A stretch of 64,000 nt of DNA from Stercorarius parasiticus (lineage: Eukaryota; Chordata; Aves; Charadriiformes; Stercorariidae): contig VWZL01000170.1 of the NCBI GenBank assembly GCA_013396915.1, positions 1,016,703 through 1,080,702 of the forward strand, written 5' to 3'. How positions within the stretch are numbered: the first letter of the stretch is position 1; every line of letters starts with the position of its first letter. Of this stretch, positions 29,001 to 41,000 are shown in pieces. A program made the translations under genes and the position numbers. The notes beneath the pieces are model-generated. The model did not search any database. It was given only the letters and a program-made list of their open reading frames with translations, and had not been told where the DNA came from.

Positions 29001-32000
29001 GAAAGCAACAGGATGAGTAGCAGGGAGTAGCCTATGAGGCACCAAACAACACTGAGTGAGTCTGGAATTGTCGTTTCCTATAAATCCTTAGTGAAGGTAC
29101 AATAGACCTTTATTTCTTTTGGTACAGATATATGAGAGTATTAAGAAAAAAACCCAGCTAACGCTCACTATCTGTAAGAAATTACAATGGTTCATTGCAA
29201 GTGTACAGTTGTACATAATTGTACAGTTATGCTTCCAATAAAAGGCAGCATAAAAATGTTGCCTTTTATTGTAAACAGAAGTTCATGATGTTTACAGTTA
29301 AGGCCATCCTTCTTTACCTATACAAATCAATTTATTCTGTTAGGGGAGAAAGATTAAACCTGGAAGGTATTACTGCCTTCAGTAATTTTATTTTTATATA
29401 TGCATTTATAAATTGTGAGAGTAATCACATTACTCTTGCAAGCCTTAAAAATGCTTAAAAAGTAAATGGAGGAAGTCCTAAACCTAGATATGCTGTATGC
29501 AGTGTCATATTGGACTTAGTTGCAGCAAGTTACTGAATCCTTTGTAGAAAAGGTGAAAAATAAATTATGAATTGTCTCCACTGTGTTGGTGAAAGGCCTT
29601 GGAGATGGATATTTTAGGCTTGCTTTCTCTCTCTTAAGCAAAATTTAACTGTGCTATTTAACTTATTACAAGCATCCATTCTGACGCAATTGTTTTCAGA
29701 TGTGTGCTCTTTCTTCAAATTCAAATAAATAAACCTCAGTGTGGTCAGTCCCCTGATTTTTAGGCAGTTGTTTCATTTTCCAGATCTGAATTCTATAACC
29801 TATTGATAAATTTGATCTATAGAACTGTGCTATTTTTTCCCCCAAGTGACTTTGCTGCATACTAAGTATAGATGTTTCAGCATGTAGTTAATCATCAAAA
29901 TTTTTTTCTCATCTGAGATGAGCTTTCTTCCACCTTAGAAAAGAGCGCCTTCAAATGATGGAATCTGTGATGCTTGCTGGTCAGATTACAATACTGCCCC
30001 TCTTTTAGTCACTGATTTTCACGTGTCATGTGCCATTTGTTCTGTATGTATGAAAATGCTAAATCTTTAACTTAAAAAGGAAGAAAAAATGGACAAGTAG
30101 AACCTTTTCCCTGATGGGAATCTTTCCCTGAAATCCCTGAATTCCAGTGGCATTCGAACTGGGCTAATAATAAAATATGGCAGAAATACCTTATTTTAAA
30201 AAGACTCTTTTAAAAAAAAAAGCCAACGACAAAACAGCCCTGGCTTTTCTCTCCCCCTCCTTTCCCCCAACCCACAAACTCTGTCCTCTTAGATCATGTA
30301 ATTAAATAAATTCAAGGATTCTTTGCCTATAAGTGAAATTTAGGAGTGGACTAAGAAGGAGCAAGATCCTGTATATTAAAAGTGAGTCATTGAGTTCTTT
30401 CCTAACAGAAGTGAAATTGACTCATCATATTGCATAAAGTTTGCAATACCACAGGCCTGATCTGATATTATTCTTTAAAAGTGCACCGGTGACTATAGTT
30501 GTGTGGGTTTATGTGAAATCACATCAGATGACAGTCTGATCTAGAAATTGTGATGTAAATTAAACCATGAAATCTGAAGCTGTGTTTCTATTACGTGTAA
30601 AATAAGCACATGAAAAGTACCCCTTGACATGTCTTAAACATTATAAATGTAAAAATGCAGTATGGTCTTTCAGTGGGTGGACTCGTGTTTCTGGTTGCCA
30701 GGGAAGCAAGAGCAATATGGCTACTCTTGAAAATTCTAGTAGAAATAGGTTTTTCTCCTTGACAATCTTCAAGATTCTCTAGGAACCCTTTTTTTTTTCC
30801 TTTCCCCCCAGGAACTTGGATTTTTTTTCTCTTTTAGAAGAGCTTCAGTTTTTAAGTTTATGGTTTTACTTTTTATAAGTTAAACTTCTTTTTGCTCCAA
30901 GTTAAACCCCTTGTGAATCCTGCAGAGAGGTGAAGATCCCTATCAAGCCTACAATTAAAATTGTATTTTAAGGAACTGTAAGAATATATTTACGTGACTA
31001 ATCTACTGTATAATCATTTTATGCTATCCATAGGAATCTCAGATAAATCCTAGTTTTCAGCATTCTGAGTGGCTGTATGTCTTACTGTACTCCTGTTTCT
31101 TACTGTGATACCCTAGAGAGGAGAATGGATGATTTTCATTCCTTGGATATTCCGTGGGGCTATTCCAGCCAGCCGTTAAACTAACTAAAATAATCTATGG
31201 GAGAAAATAAGCTCATGTCTCTGATTTGTTGTTGTGGGGTTTTTTTGGTTTTGTCTTTTTTTTGTTTGTTTGTTTGGTTTGGTTTTGGGTTTTTTTGTGT
31301 CAGTTTTTTGTCAATTATTGTAACCGCAGGTGCAAAGTTCTGTCATTTTTGCTGTTATTTGTTTCAAGGTGGAGGAAAGGCTGCTAGAGTAGGCAATTTG
31401 TGATTTTTGTGAGGCTGCCTGACAGCCGTTAATAGAGGTATAATTGGTTTTTGTTGAAGGTGAAATTTTGAATTCTAGAGAACGTACTGAATTGATTCAC
31501 AGTTTGCAAGGTGCTCGCAGGTCACCATACCTCGTTAAATGAAGAGTGGGAGAAACTTGCCAGAACTGTTTACCTGCGTATGCATGGCACTGCAGAAGCG
31601 TAACTAGGGCAAGGGCATCCATTTCCTAAAATCAGCTGCCGAAAGTAGTATGAATCATACCCGCTTTGTAATTCATGTGTCAGGGAAATGGTTTTAGAAC
31701 TCAGTTTTGCTACAGATGGTGTCGTACCATGCTGAGGATTCACAGTGAAGTCAGCGGCGTCTACTCAGTCTTTGCACAAATCACAGCACTTAAGTTTACT
31801 GAGGGACAGATATATGGCAGTGTATTTTATCTGAACATATTTGAATGTTTACCTTGTTGGAAGCAAGCAGTGTGGTGTGTCTGTTGGAAATATTTTATCG
31901 TTTGTATATATCTGACTTCTCATTCATCTCTCACTGTCTTTTTCTCATGTGTACTGTATTGACTGACAATTTCCAGTGAATAGGTTTTAAGCTTTGAATA

Positions 32001-35000
32001 TTCTTTTTTGTTGTTTTCCTTAAGAGATTTGAAGGTGGATTCAGTAATCTCCTTTCTGTTCTGTTTTTCTGTATTTAAGGAGTTGATTCTTTAAATAATT
32101 ATTTTCAGGCAATGATAAACCAAAAAGGAAAACTCTTTTAAATGAAAAATTCTACTGAATTACAGAACCTGCTTGTCTTCCTGCTTTTCTTCAGACTTAA
32201 GTCTTTTCTTACATGCATCAATATAAGACAGTCAGTTCTTGTGTTCAGTATATCGAGATTGACTTAACTGGCAGAATCTCTCATAACAATATTGATTTGT
32301 TTTGTTTTATTTTCAGTGCAATGAAACTTCCTTCTTTTTTGAAGCACGTAACAAGATCACATGCAAACATCTCTGGAAATGCTGTGTAGAACATCATACT
32401 TTTTTCAGGTGAGTGATGCAGAAATCATCATTTCATTATGAAGTGGAGGGATACTACATTAAGAACTTTGTTATACCTACAGAGTGGTGTAATGCAGCCT
32501 TGCTGCCTGGAAACACATTTTTCCTCTTCATTACAGAATGCTCTTAAAAGCTGATGCCTTGCCTTTTCTTACAATGATGTGAAACAATATGTTTAAAATT
32601 GGGTGGTTTGGTGGTTTCTTTTGTTTGAGAAATTCTCTTTGAAACAGTATCTCAGGTTGCATTAAGTAGGCTTTAACAGAAGCATCCACAAGGATTTAAG
32701 CTGCCACATACATTTTTATGTATTTAACCATGAAGTTTTCTGTAGCAGCATTGACTTGAGCGAGGCCTTTGGATTTCAGACATTGCTATTTCCTACAATG
32801 CACAGAAATTTTGTTTTTTGATAGGAGGCCTCATTGAATTTCTATAATGTTTTGCATACTTATTGAAGTGTATAAAATGTTTCCAATGTTACACATCTCA
32901 AAACACTTCATTTTACTGTTGCAAAAACCCTAACAGAAATGTGCAAGGGTGTCTAGCTAGGAACTGGTCGATGTGAGGTTTGGGATTAGCTTTAGCAGTG
33001 CTGTAAATGAGTAAGCTCAGAATCCCTCCTGTGGTCTCATTACCGTGGTGTGATGTTTTTGCCTGCTCCTGTGAAACATTAAGTGAAAGGCTGCTGTTGC
33101 CAGCAGTTTACAGTAGACCCTGAAATAAAGAGGTTTGTAATCAAAAGAGGAGGCATAAACATGTGGCTTTCTGTAGCTCTCAATGCCATAAGGGTCTGCC
33201 TGGAGGTAGGGATGAAGAGGAACTAGCAGAAAACTATTTTTTGTGGAACCTAAAGTTTGTATTTCTCTTTTCTTTTCTTGGGAAGGGGGCTGTAAAACTT
33301 AACTATGTTGTTTTATTTTTCAAACTATACAGAGTGCCAGAGAATGAATCAAACTCTCTGTCAAGAAAATTTAGCAAGTTTGGATCCATTGGTTATAAAC
33401 ATCGGTACAGGTGAATTTATTTAACTGTTTAAACTTAAATTAATTCCTTCTTCATTCCTTCTTTTCTCCTTGTTTCTTTCAATGAAAGAAAAACCCCACC
33501 CAGACAATGACTCAGAGCAGTTCTGCTGACAAAGCATGAATCAGGGCCATTTTAAGGGGCTCCCTTTGGGAATCTGGCAGTTTTGGGACAAATGTGATTT
33601 ACTTCTTATTCTCCGGATCCACGGATTTGGCAAAGGCCCGCTGTAGCCCGTAGTGAAAGTGACAGCAGCCATAGCAATGCTTTAAGTTAAAGTCTCCTTA
33701 CAAGTCCTGAAATTATGTTCACGTCCTAAGGGTTTTTTCCTGTCAACTGGGGAATACCAAAACGAGGAGGCATGTTGGCTGCTGCCTTTCTTCTGGGAAT
33801 TAGCAAAGGGTTGGTGCAAAGGAGTGTATAAAGTCCGTAGCTTCTTTACAGCTGCAGTTGAGCTATGATGAGGGCTCTCAATCTGAATGGTTATGTCTGA
33901 TCCTGTAGCAGTATTGCTGGTGCAGTGCTGTTGATTTCAGAACAAAAGTGAGGGTAGGTCTGAAGGGAGACGGGTGTATCTTTTCTAACTGGAATAGCTG
34001 GCAAAATTGGATAAGCATTCAAGGCTGCAAGCCTTGAAAGATGCAGTAAACTTCACGCTAAGGGTGTATAGGGAGCCCTGAGTCTCAGTTTTAGCCTGAG
34101 TTAACCAAGCAGACAGTGTGACATAAAGGGCTGTTAATCTTATTTAAGATCCTCTGGCTGCTGTGCTACAAATGACTAGCAGAACATAGCATGTAGTTAA
34201 AATTGTAAGATGTCAGAAACTCAATAGTTTTTATTGAGTTTTATTGAAACTTTATGTTCTTTTAAGTCTGTTGAAATGGCAAGGATTTTGTTTGTTACGT
34301 GAGGCACTTGATTTGGCAATTGGCAGCCACGGTGTTAAATCTAGTTCTGTCATATTGCCTGAGCAATTATGAGCCAAATAATTTATGGCCTGATTTTTAG
34401 AATTGCTTTAGAGTTGCGTATTCTGTGAACCCGAAAGGGAAGGTGGAAAGCAGCAAATCAAAACCACAACTGAAAGCCAGGCCCCTTTGTTTTTCTATTT
34501 TCATTTTCCCTGTTGGTCAAGTGGGGATAAAAATAGTTTTTCATCTTTTGTAGCTATTTTGAAGTGGCTGGGTAAAAAGGGCCTATTTACTATAATGGCA
34601 ATTTCTAGAGTCTTTTTCCATGGCCTGCAAATATACCAAGTTTGTTTAGGTTTATTTTTGGCTTGTCTGTCTGTCTCTCCTTCCTGTCTGTATTTCCACG
34701 ATCACTCAGGAAATACATGGATCATAATGGGTAAGGCTGACAATCATTAGTTAGCCAGTTCTTTGCCACTGCTTCTTAGGAAGACTTTTCTAAAAACAAT
34801 AAAACCATAACCGCCAATTTCTCTAGCAGCTCCTGTATTGGAGTTAGTATCTGTGGTAGATACTAATAGCAGTGTGTAATAGTAGCTCTATTGCACTTGT
34901 CATCAGTCAATCAGAATTCACAGTTAGCTGTCTGTTACCCTTGGATGTAAGATCTTGCTTGTAAGAAGGGTGTTACCGATGGAGAAATGACTATGCCAGT

Positions 35001-38000
35001 GACTATGAGCCTGAGTTCACATGGCTGAATCTTGCCTGTCTTCAGCCAGGATCACTGGTGTGTTTCTGTCCCATCTTCTTCAGCATATTTCATAATAATC
35101 CAGGTTATTTGGGTTATCACATTATCTGGAATGATCCAGCTTCTTCTTACTGTAGCTAATAGGTGAATGATTGTACTGCCGTTGGGGTTTCTGGTTGGAT
35201 CCTGACCCATGTAACTCCATCTGTGAAACTGGATAGGAGTTCAGTGGATTCTGCCAGAGTACTGTGGGTGAGAGTTTCCTCTGTTGCACCATGTCAGCAG
35301 ATTGCAGCAGAACACTGGTTCTGGGGAGGAGAAATACTTGTACTTAACCAGGACCTCCAATCAATTCAAAAAAACATACCAAGAAGCAGTTAATGATGTT
35401 TTATTTCTGCTGGTGGGGCATTTAAGTTTGTCTTCCTTTTTTAATAAGTTTCAAGGGTTATTTGTGATATGGATTGCCATGTTGGGATGATAGTCATTAC
35501 TGACAGCTTTATTTATAATGTTAGTTTTGTCTAGAACACATTAAAGTATATATTTCTCTTTCACTAGTATGAAGAGTTCCCTTGTTTTGCTGCAGGGATT
35601 CTTGAGGACTCCCCCTGACCTGTGTGGGTGTTCTAGTAAATGTGGGTTGTGACATCTAGTTGCACTATATTGATTATACAGTGTTAATGATAAATAGTGA
35701 TAGTTGGTGTTTCACATGTTAACTCTCATGTTGGAATTCAGAGCAGCATTTTCATGTGCTTCGAGAATCTTCTCTTTGCTTATCCATCAGCTTTGATTGT
35801 CTTCCCTCTTTGTCTTTGGTTGTAGCACTGAAAGCAGTGACAGTGTTGTGTATCTGTATACATCATTATCAGAAACCATAATCTCACCGTTTGACTGTGT
35901 GTAAGGGGACCGTACTATTATATTTTGATGCCTTTTTTTTTTTTTAAATCTTCTAGGCATTTCTCATTAGGTGGCAAACAGTTTTCAGGAAAGTAATTTC
36001 CTTGTCTTCAGATCAGATACTTTAGTTAATACATGGAGGTCTTAGTGTGAGTGGAAGGTCTTATCCCCAGGTGTTTTGTTAAAACTGCTTCTGGAATTTG
36101 CAAGTCTGGCATGGCTGCCAAACTTAAAAGTTGAGTAGAAGTGTTTTCTGGCAAACTTGGGAGCAAGACCACCATTAAACTGGATATCAAAAACCAGCAT
36201 TAATGTCATGTAATGTGAGAATTTGGGGTATTTTTTGTCCTTGGATTCTTTTACAAATTTTGAGGAGAAAAAAATTCTGCAGTGCTGACTACTGGTGAAA
36301 ATACAATCATCCTAGTAGAGTCTGTTTGCTTAACTTAGAAAATCTATATATGTAATGCCTTTATAGTTACTTGGCACTTGCTAGTGTGACACTGGTTTAC
36401 TTAGAAATCATCGAACTGCAGGTGTTTAAGCAACTGAGAGTTAACACTAACAATTACTTCTTTTGTGTAGTAAGTTTCCAGAAGCAAATGGGGGGTTTTG
36501 GGGAGGAACATGAGGCCTGTTTTACATTTTTGTTATGAACACTCTATTCTACTTAGTCACATGGAGAGGAAAATTAAAATAAGCATAAAAGAATTTAAAT
36601 TAAATAACTTATTTACATATTGCAGTGAAGAAGGGCCTTATTGTAAACAGGAATCAGGACTTCTACTCAATTTATTATCATTTGGGCCTGTGCTAGTGAG
36701 AGTACTTCATTACAGTTTGCTTTGCATGGGGTTTTCCATGCCCTTTAGGTTGTCATTCCACATGGCAGAGAAGTAGTCCCTTACTGACTAGAATTGAACA
36801 ATGTTAACTGTGTGTTTTCCTGAGATAAAAACTTCCTGAAATAATTGAGGAACTAATCAAATTATTTAAGGAAGTCTTATGTTAGAATATTCGAGGTTAC
36901 AAAGGGTCACATTATCTTAGCCTCTTCCTAATAAACCAGCATTTTGTTTTAGTTGCTTAGCTCTTCCTGAAAATAGCCAATACAGAAGAGATTGGCACAA
37001 TCTGTTAATGATTCTGTGAATATCTGATTAAAAAAAAAAAGGTTAGGGTAGTGCTACTTTTCAGGAGAACCAGAGCTGGGATGCGAATTGAATAGCTAAC
37101 AAAATATGCTGCCCAAACACCATGCATTTTTTTCAATCTAAAGGTCTTCTGTTTCTTTGATCATTTTTCCAAGTGTTTTCCCATGATTTTGTTGCATTTT
37201 CAAGTGGCAGGACATCTTTGCAAATGACCAGAGACCCTTCTGTGCAGCTCCCGCGGCCTGACCAGTGCATTGAAAGAAGTCGCAGCAAGACTTACCCCAA
37301 AAGAACACAACAACAGACTGGTAAGTCCTTCTCTGCTGGGCCTGTGGAGAGATGTCTTCTTTGGTCTTTGGTTCATTTCGTTTCCCAGAGGCGACTCTGA
37401 ACTGCTGGAGTATTCTCAAGCATCTCCCAGAATTGATTCTCTCTTTTGCCTTGTCAGTGTTTACACCTAACCTTAACTGGATCTAAAAACTCCAGCTTTG
37501 TGGGTAAAAGTAAAAGAGATGGTGTGGATCCAACATGATAAAACCCCATATTTGTAGGTCTAATGTGAAGTATGAAAGTCTGAAAACAGGCAGTGAGAAC
37601 GTGTTTTTTTTCAGGAGTTCCACCTCTCGCTAAAGAATTTTATACCCGTGCGTCTTGTTGGGTACCTGTCTTGTACATCCTTTTCCTGGTTCAAGGGCAG
37701 TATCCCTTTATTTGGATATTAAGTGGAACAGAAGTTAGTACCCTGCTCTCTGCAATTTCAACATGGTTGGGATGTGTGAGCTGGAAATTTGTTCTGCATG
37801 CTGAAGATGTTGGGGAAGCTGGAAGTTTTTACAGGTGTGAAAAGAAACATGTAAGATTAAGCCTGGATCACAGGAGTCATGCGCAGAATAATGGACGTTT
37901 CCTGAAATTTAGTAATAGAGGCAAAAAGCTTTTCTAATGTCAAGTTCCAGTTCTACACGGGATTACACATGTGTGCTTAGCTTCATCTATGACAGCAGTC

Positions 38001-38019
38001 ACACAGATTTCGGTTGAAC

Positions 38020-38059
<40 letters not shown>

Positions 38060-41000
38060 GCAGTTTTATGTATGTGTGTGTTAGCAGTTTGAGAAAAAAC
38101 TTGTCTGGGCTTTAAAATGTAAGCAGGATTTCTTTTTATCATAGGTTAGAACGGCATTATAGACTTTTGAGAGTCCCCGTTTCTGAAAAGAGAGCAGGTA
38201 TATCCATCTGGAAACCTCACATGTTTATTCTGGATGCTGTCTTTTCACTCAGAAACAAAGCCGGTGTGTTCTGCCTTTTAGCTGCAGTGGGTCTTGAAGT
38301 GTAGTGTAATTAAAAGTGTTGCCCTTGGACAATATAAGCAGTTTACAGCAGTTGGGTTTTTTTTAAAATTTAATTTTATTTAGTAAGTGTAAGAAGAGAA
38401 GGATTGCTTTGCTTTCTGATTATGATATCGTTTTCTTGTGTCTGCAGCTGTCGGTGGGTGCCTAAGAGGACAAGAAGCTGTTCACTCTTGAACCTAGTGA
38501 CTTAGACTTTTGTTCAGCTGGGCTGTCCCATTCTTAGGGTGGTAGTTCAAGATGATCAGCGTTTCCCACCTCACTAGTCCCCAGTTCAGTTGGGCAGAAA
38601 ATTGTGTGGCTATTCGGAGGTAAACTTGTCAGCTGAAACTCAGCCCTGAGTTGAAATTAAAGTTTGCCTTAGCGTAGGCAGTGAAAGTCAGTCTACATTG
38701 CTGTAAGGGTGTCTGTGTCGTACTTGTTAATTTTTGTTCTGTTGTTTTTGACTGGAATTGTAAGGAAAACTGAAACCTTCCTGTGGCCTGTTCTGCTAAT
38801 GTAATGTGATGCGCAGTTCTCTGGACATCGCATGTTTGGTGTTTGATGGATTTAAATACTTTAATTTTCTTTAAAATAAAAAGGCTGCTTTTTCATCATC
38901 TTACTCATATATATTTGTGTAATCTGTATCACCCATCTGGGTTGTTTTGCTTTTAATTCAGCTTAATTGATTACCCATGTGTTGCAAGTGTGCAGTCATT
39001 TTCCACTGATGTAGGCGTATTACCTCAAATGATTTTTAAATTAAATGTATTTTTATGTTTCCCACTGAAAATATGGGCTAAAGGAAGAGAGAGATATGTT
39101 ACTCAAATTCCATCTTTCCCTATAAACGAGCATATTGTTTACTCTTTATTTTTTCACTTAGGTATTCACAATGATAAGCATCTAGTAGTCTTTCTCCATT
39201 TAAATGGGCTTTCAGATGCGGAAAGCAGACTACTTCTCCATGTGTCAGACACCATGTGACAATCTGTTGCATGGCACCAGGATAAATCCACCCCTTTTTA
39301 CCTTAACTGGTTCTTGGATATAGCAAAGTCCACTTCACACAATAAATCAAGTCTGTTTGATATATTTTAAGCATCACATGTTTAAAAATACTAACCCAAT
39401 GTAGATTTTACTTTTACAGAATACTTTTTATCTTGGAATTGAGTCTGGTGTTGTAACAGTTTTATGAGTTACTTAAAACTTTCCCTGACTGAAATGTTTG
39501 ACAGAATAATATGACATTTATTCTTAAAATAAATATTCCTTTTACATAATGAAGTTATGCCAATGTTTGTCATTGATGGCTAGGCCTTTTTTCTTGATTT
39601 GGTGCTTCTAGTATGGTGCAATAAGATTAAATATGCCTTCTTCAACATTTTAAAGTGGATGATTTTAGTTTGCATGTATTATGTATTTCTTAAGGTGTTT
39701 TCTGCCAAATGTCACTTAAATTAGGATCCAGCTGGACTTGGCTTATAATTTAGCTTTTTGGAATGAAAATCAGAGTTCTGTTTATTCTCCCAAAACCCAA
39801 CAACAGTTTACAAATAGTTCTTATGCAGTAACTTCCTTCCATCTGCTCTGAGTTCAGCATCTTCAGCATCTTCCTTAAATTGCAAAGTTAAGTGCATGAA
39901 AAGCTTCCTTTCTGCAGCCAGTTCAATTAGCCACTCTGGTTTTGTTTGTTGGTTTTGTTTGTTTGTTTGTTTTTTTTTTTTTTTTAATCCATTGGTGCCA
40001 GTAACGGGACCAGCCACAGCAGTGGTTTGGAGGCAATTAGATGAACTAGTAGCTACAAATGCATGGCTGTAGCAAGTGCGGTCTGCATGGCCTCCACCAT
40101 AGAGGTGTGTGTCAAGTCCTGAAGCCTCTAACCTCTGGCATCTCATTAAACTGTTTTGCCTTATTTCTTCTTTTTGTATACATGTTCTGGTGTTATAAGC
40201 AGTTACATAGTATGTGGGTTTTATATGTTTTTTTTCTATCACCTGAAGGTAGAGGTTAGCTCTCTTTTGCAGAGCCAAGTGACTAATAATGTTTCTTTGT
40301 CTCACTGGTCCATTAAAGTATTCTAAAGTCATTAGGACTGCAGCTACTTGGTGAACTCTGGGTTAAGAGTTGGAGTAGGTGCCAAGACAATAATAGAAAA
40401 TGTTTACTTTTATGTTTCCAGTAAAAATATTTGTGCTTTAAGAGAGGGATTGGAGGAGGGGGTACTGTGAACAGAGAGAAAGTAGCTTTCTTGCATAAAA
40501 GCTACTGCCATTGATTCCCGTGATAGGATAGACAGTGTGGACAGTTTGGCTTTAGCACGGCAGATTATTTTCCTAGAATACAGATTACAATGGTTTAAAA
40601 TGCAGTAACCTCCCTTTTGTCACTTGCGTAGTACGTTTCGTATCTCAGTTGTTCTAGGGTTAGTGGAAAAATCAGACCAGAAAACTTCAATGGGTCTGCA
40701 ATCAATGTTTTAATATTAGTGCAATATTTTTTTTTTTGTGCATGTTTAGGTTGGCATTCAAGTTGGTGTTCAGTTGGAGAAGTGTTTTTTTTTTATTTTG
40801 TTCTGTAAAGTCTTATATGTGAGATACGCATAGCTTGTTTCGTTTGCTTATTCTTCCCCTTTTCATTTCAGCTGAGAGAGAGTTACAGTTGCATTTTGTT
40901 CTGGCTGCGAATCACAAACTTACACATGGAACAGGATCTCTCATTATTCTCTCTTACCCTCTTAGGGCAAGACTGATAATGTTCAACTTTCTCAACAGTG

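Larger units (their letters stand above)
22889..32316 (+). other. EPB41L4A: large intron between exons g and h
   Basis: 9.4 kb, the longest complete intron here. It has a purine/G-rich tract (23570-23590), an isolated 117-codon antisense open frame (27775-28128), a G-rich patch (28344-28370) and a G/T-rich low-complexity tract (31226-31310). No CR1 copy was recognised, unlike the later introns. Confidence 0.85.

Noticed and set aside
39808..40332. Longest open frame of the window, 174 codons on the minus strand, as a gene
   Set aside because: It runs through a poly-T/GTTT tract (giving Lys/Gln/Asn repeats), has no recognisable domain, and lies in the intron between two well-supported EPB41L4A exons.
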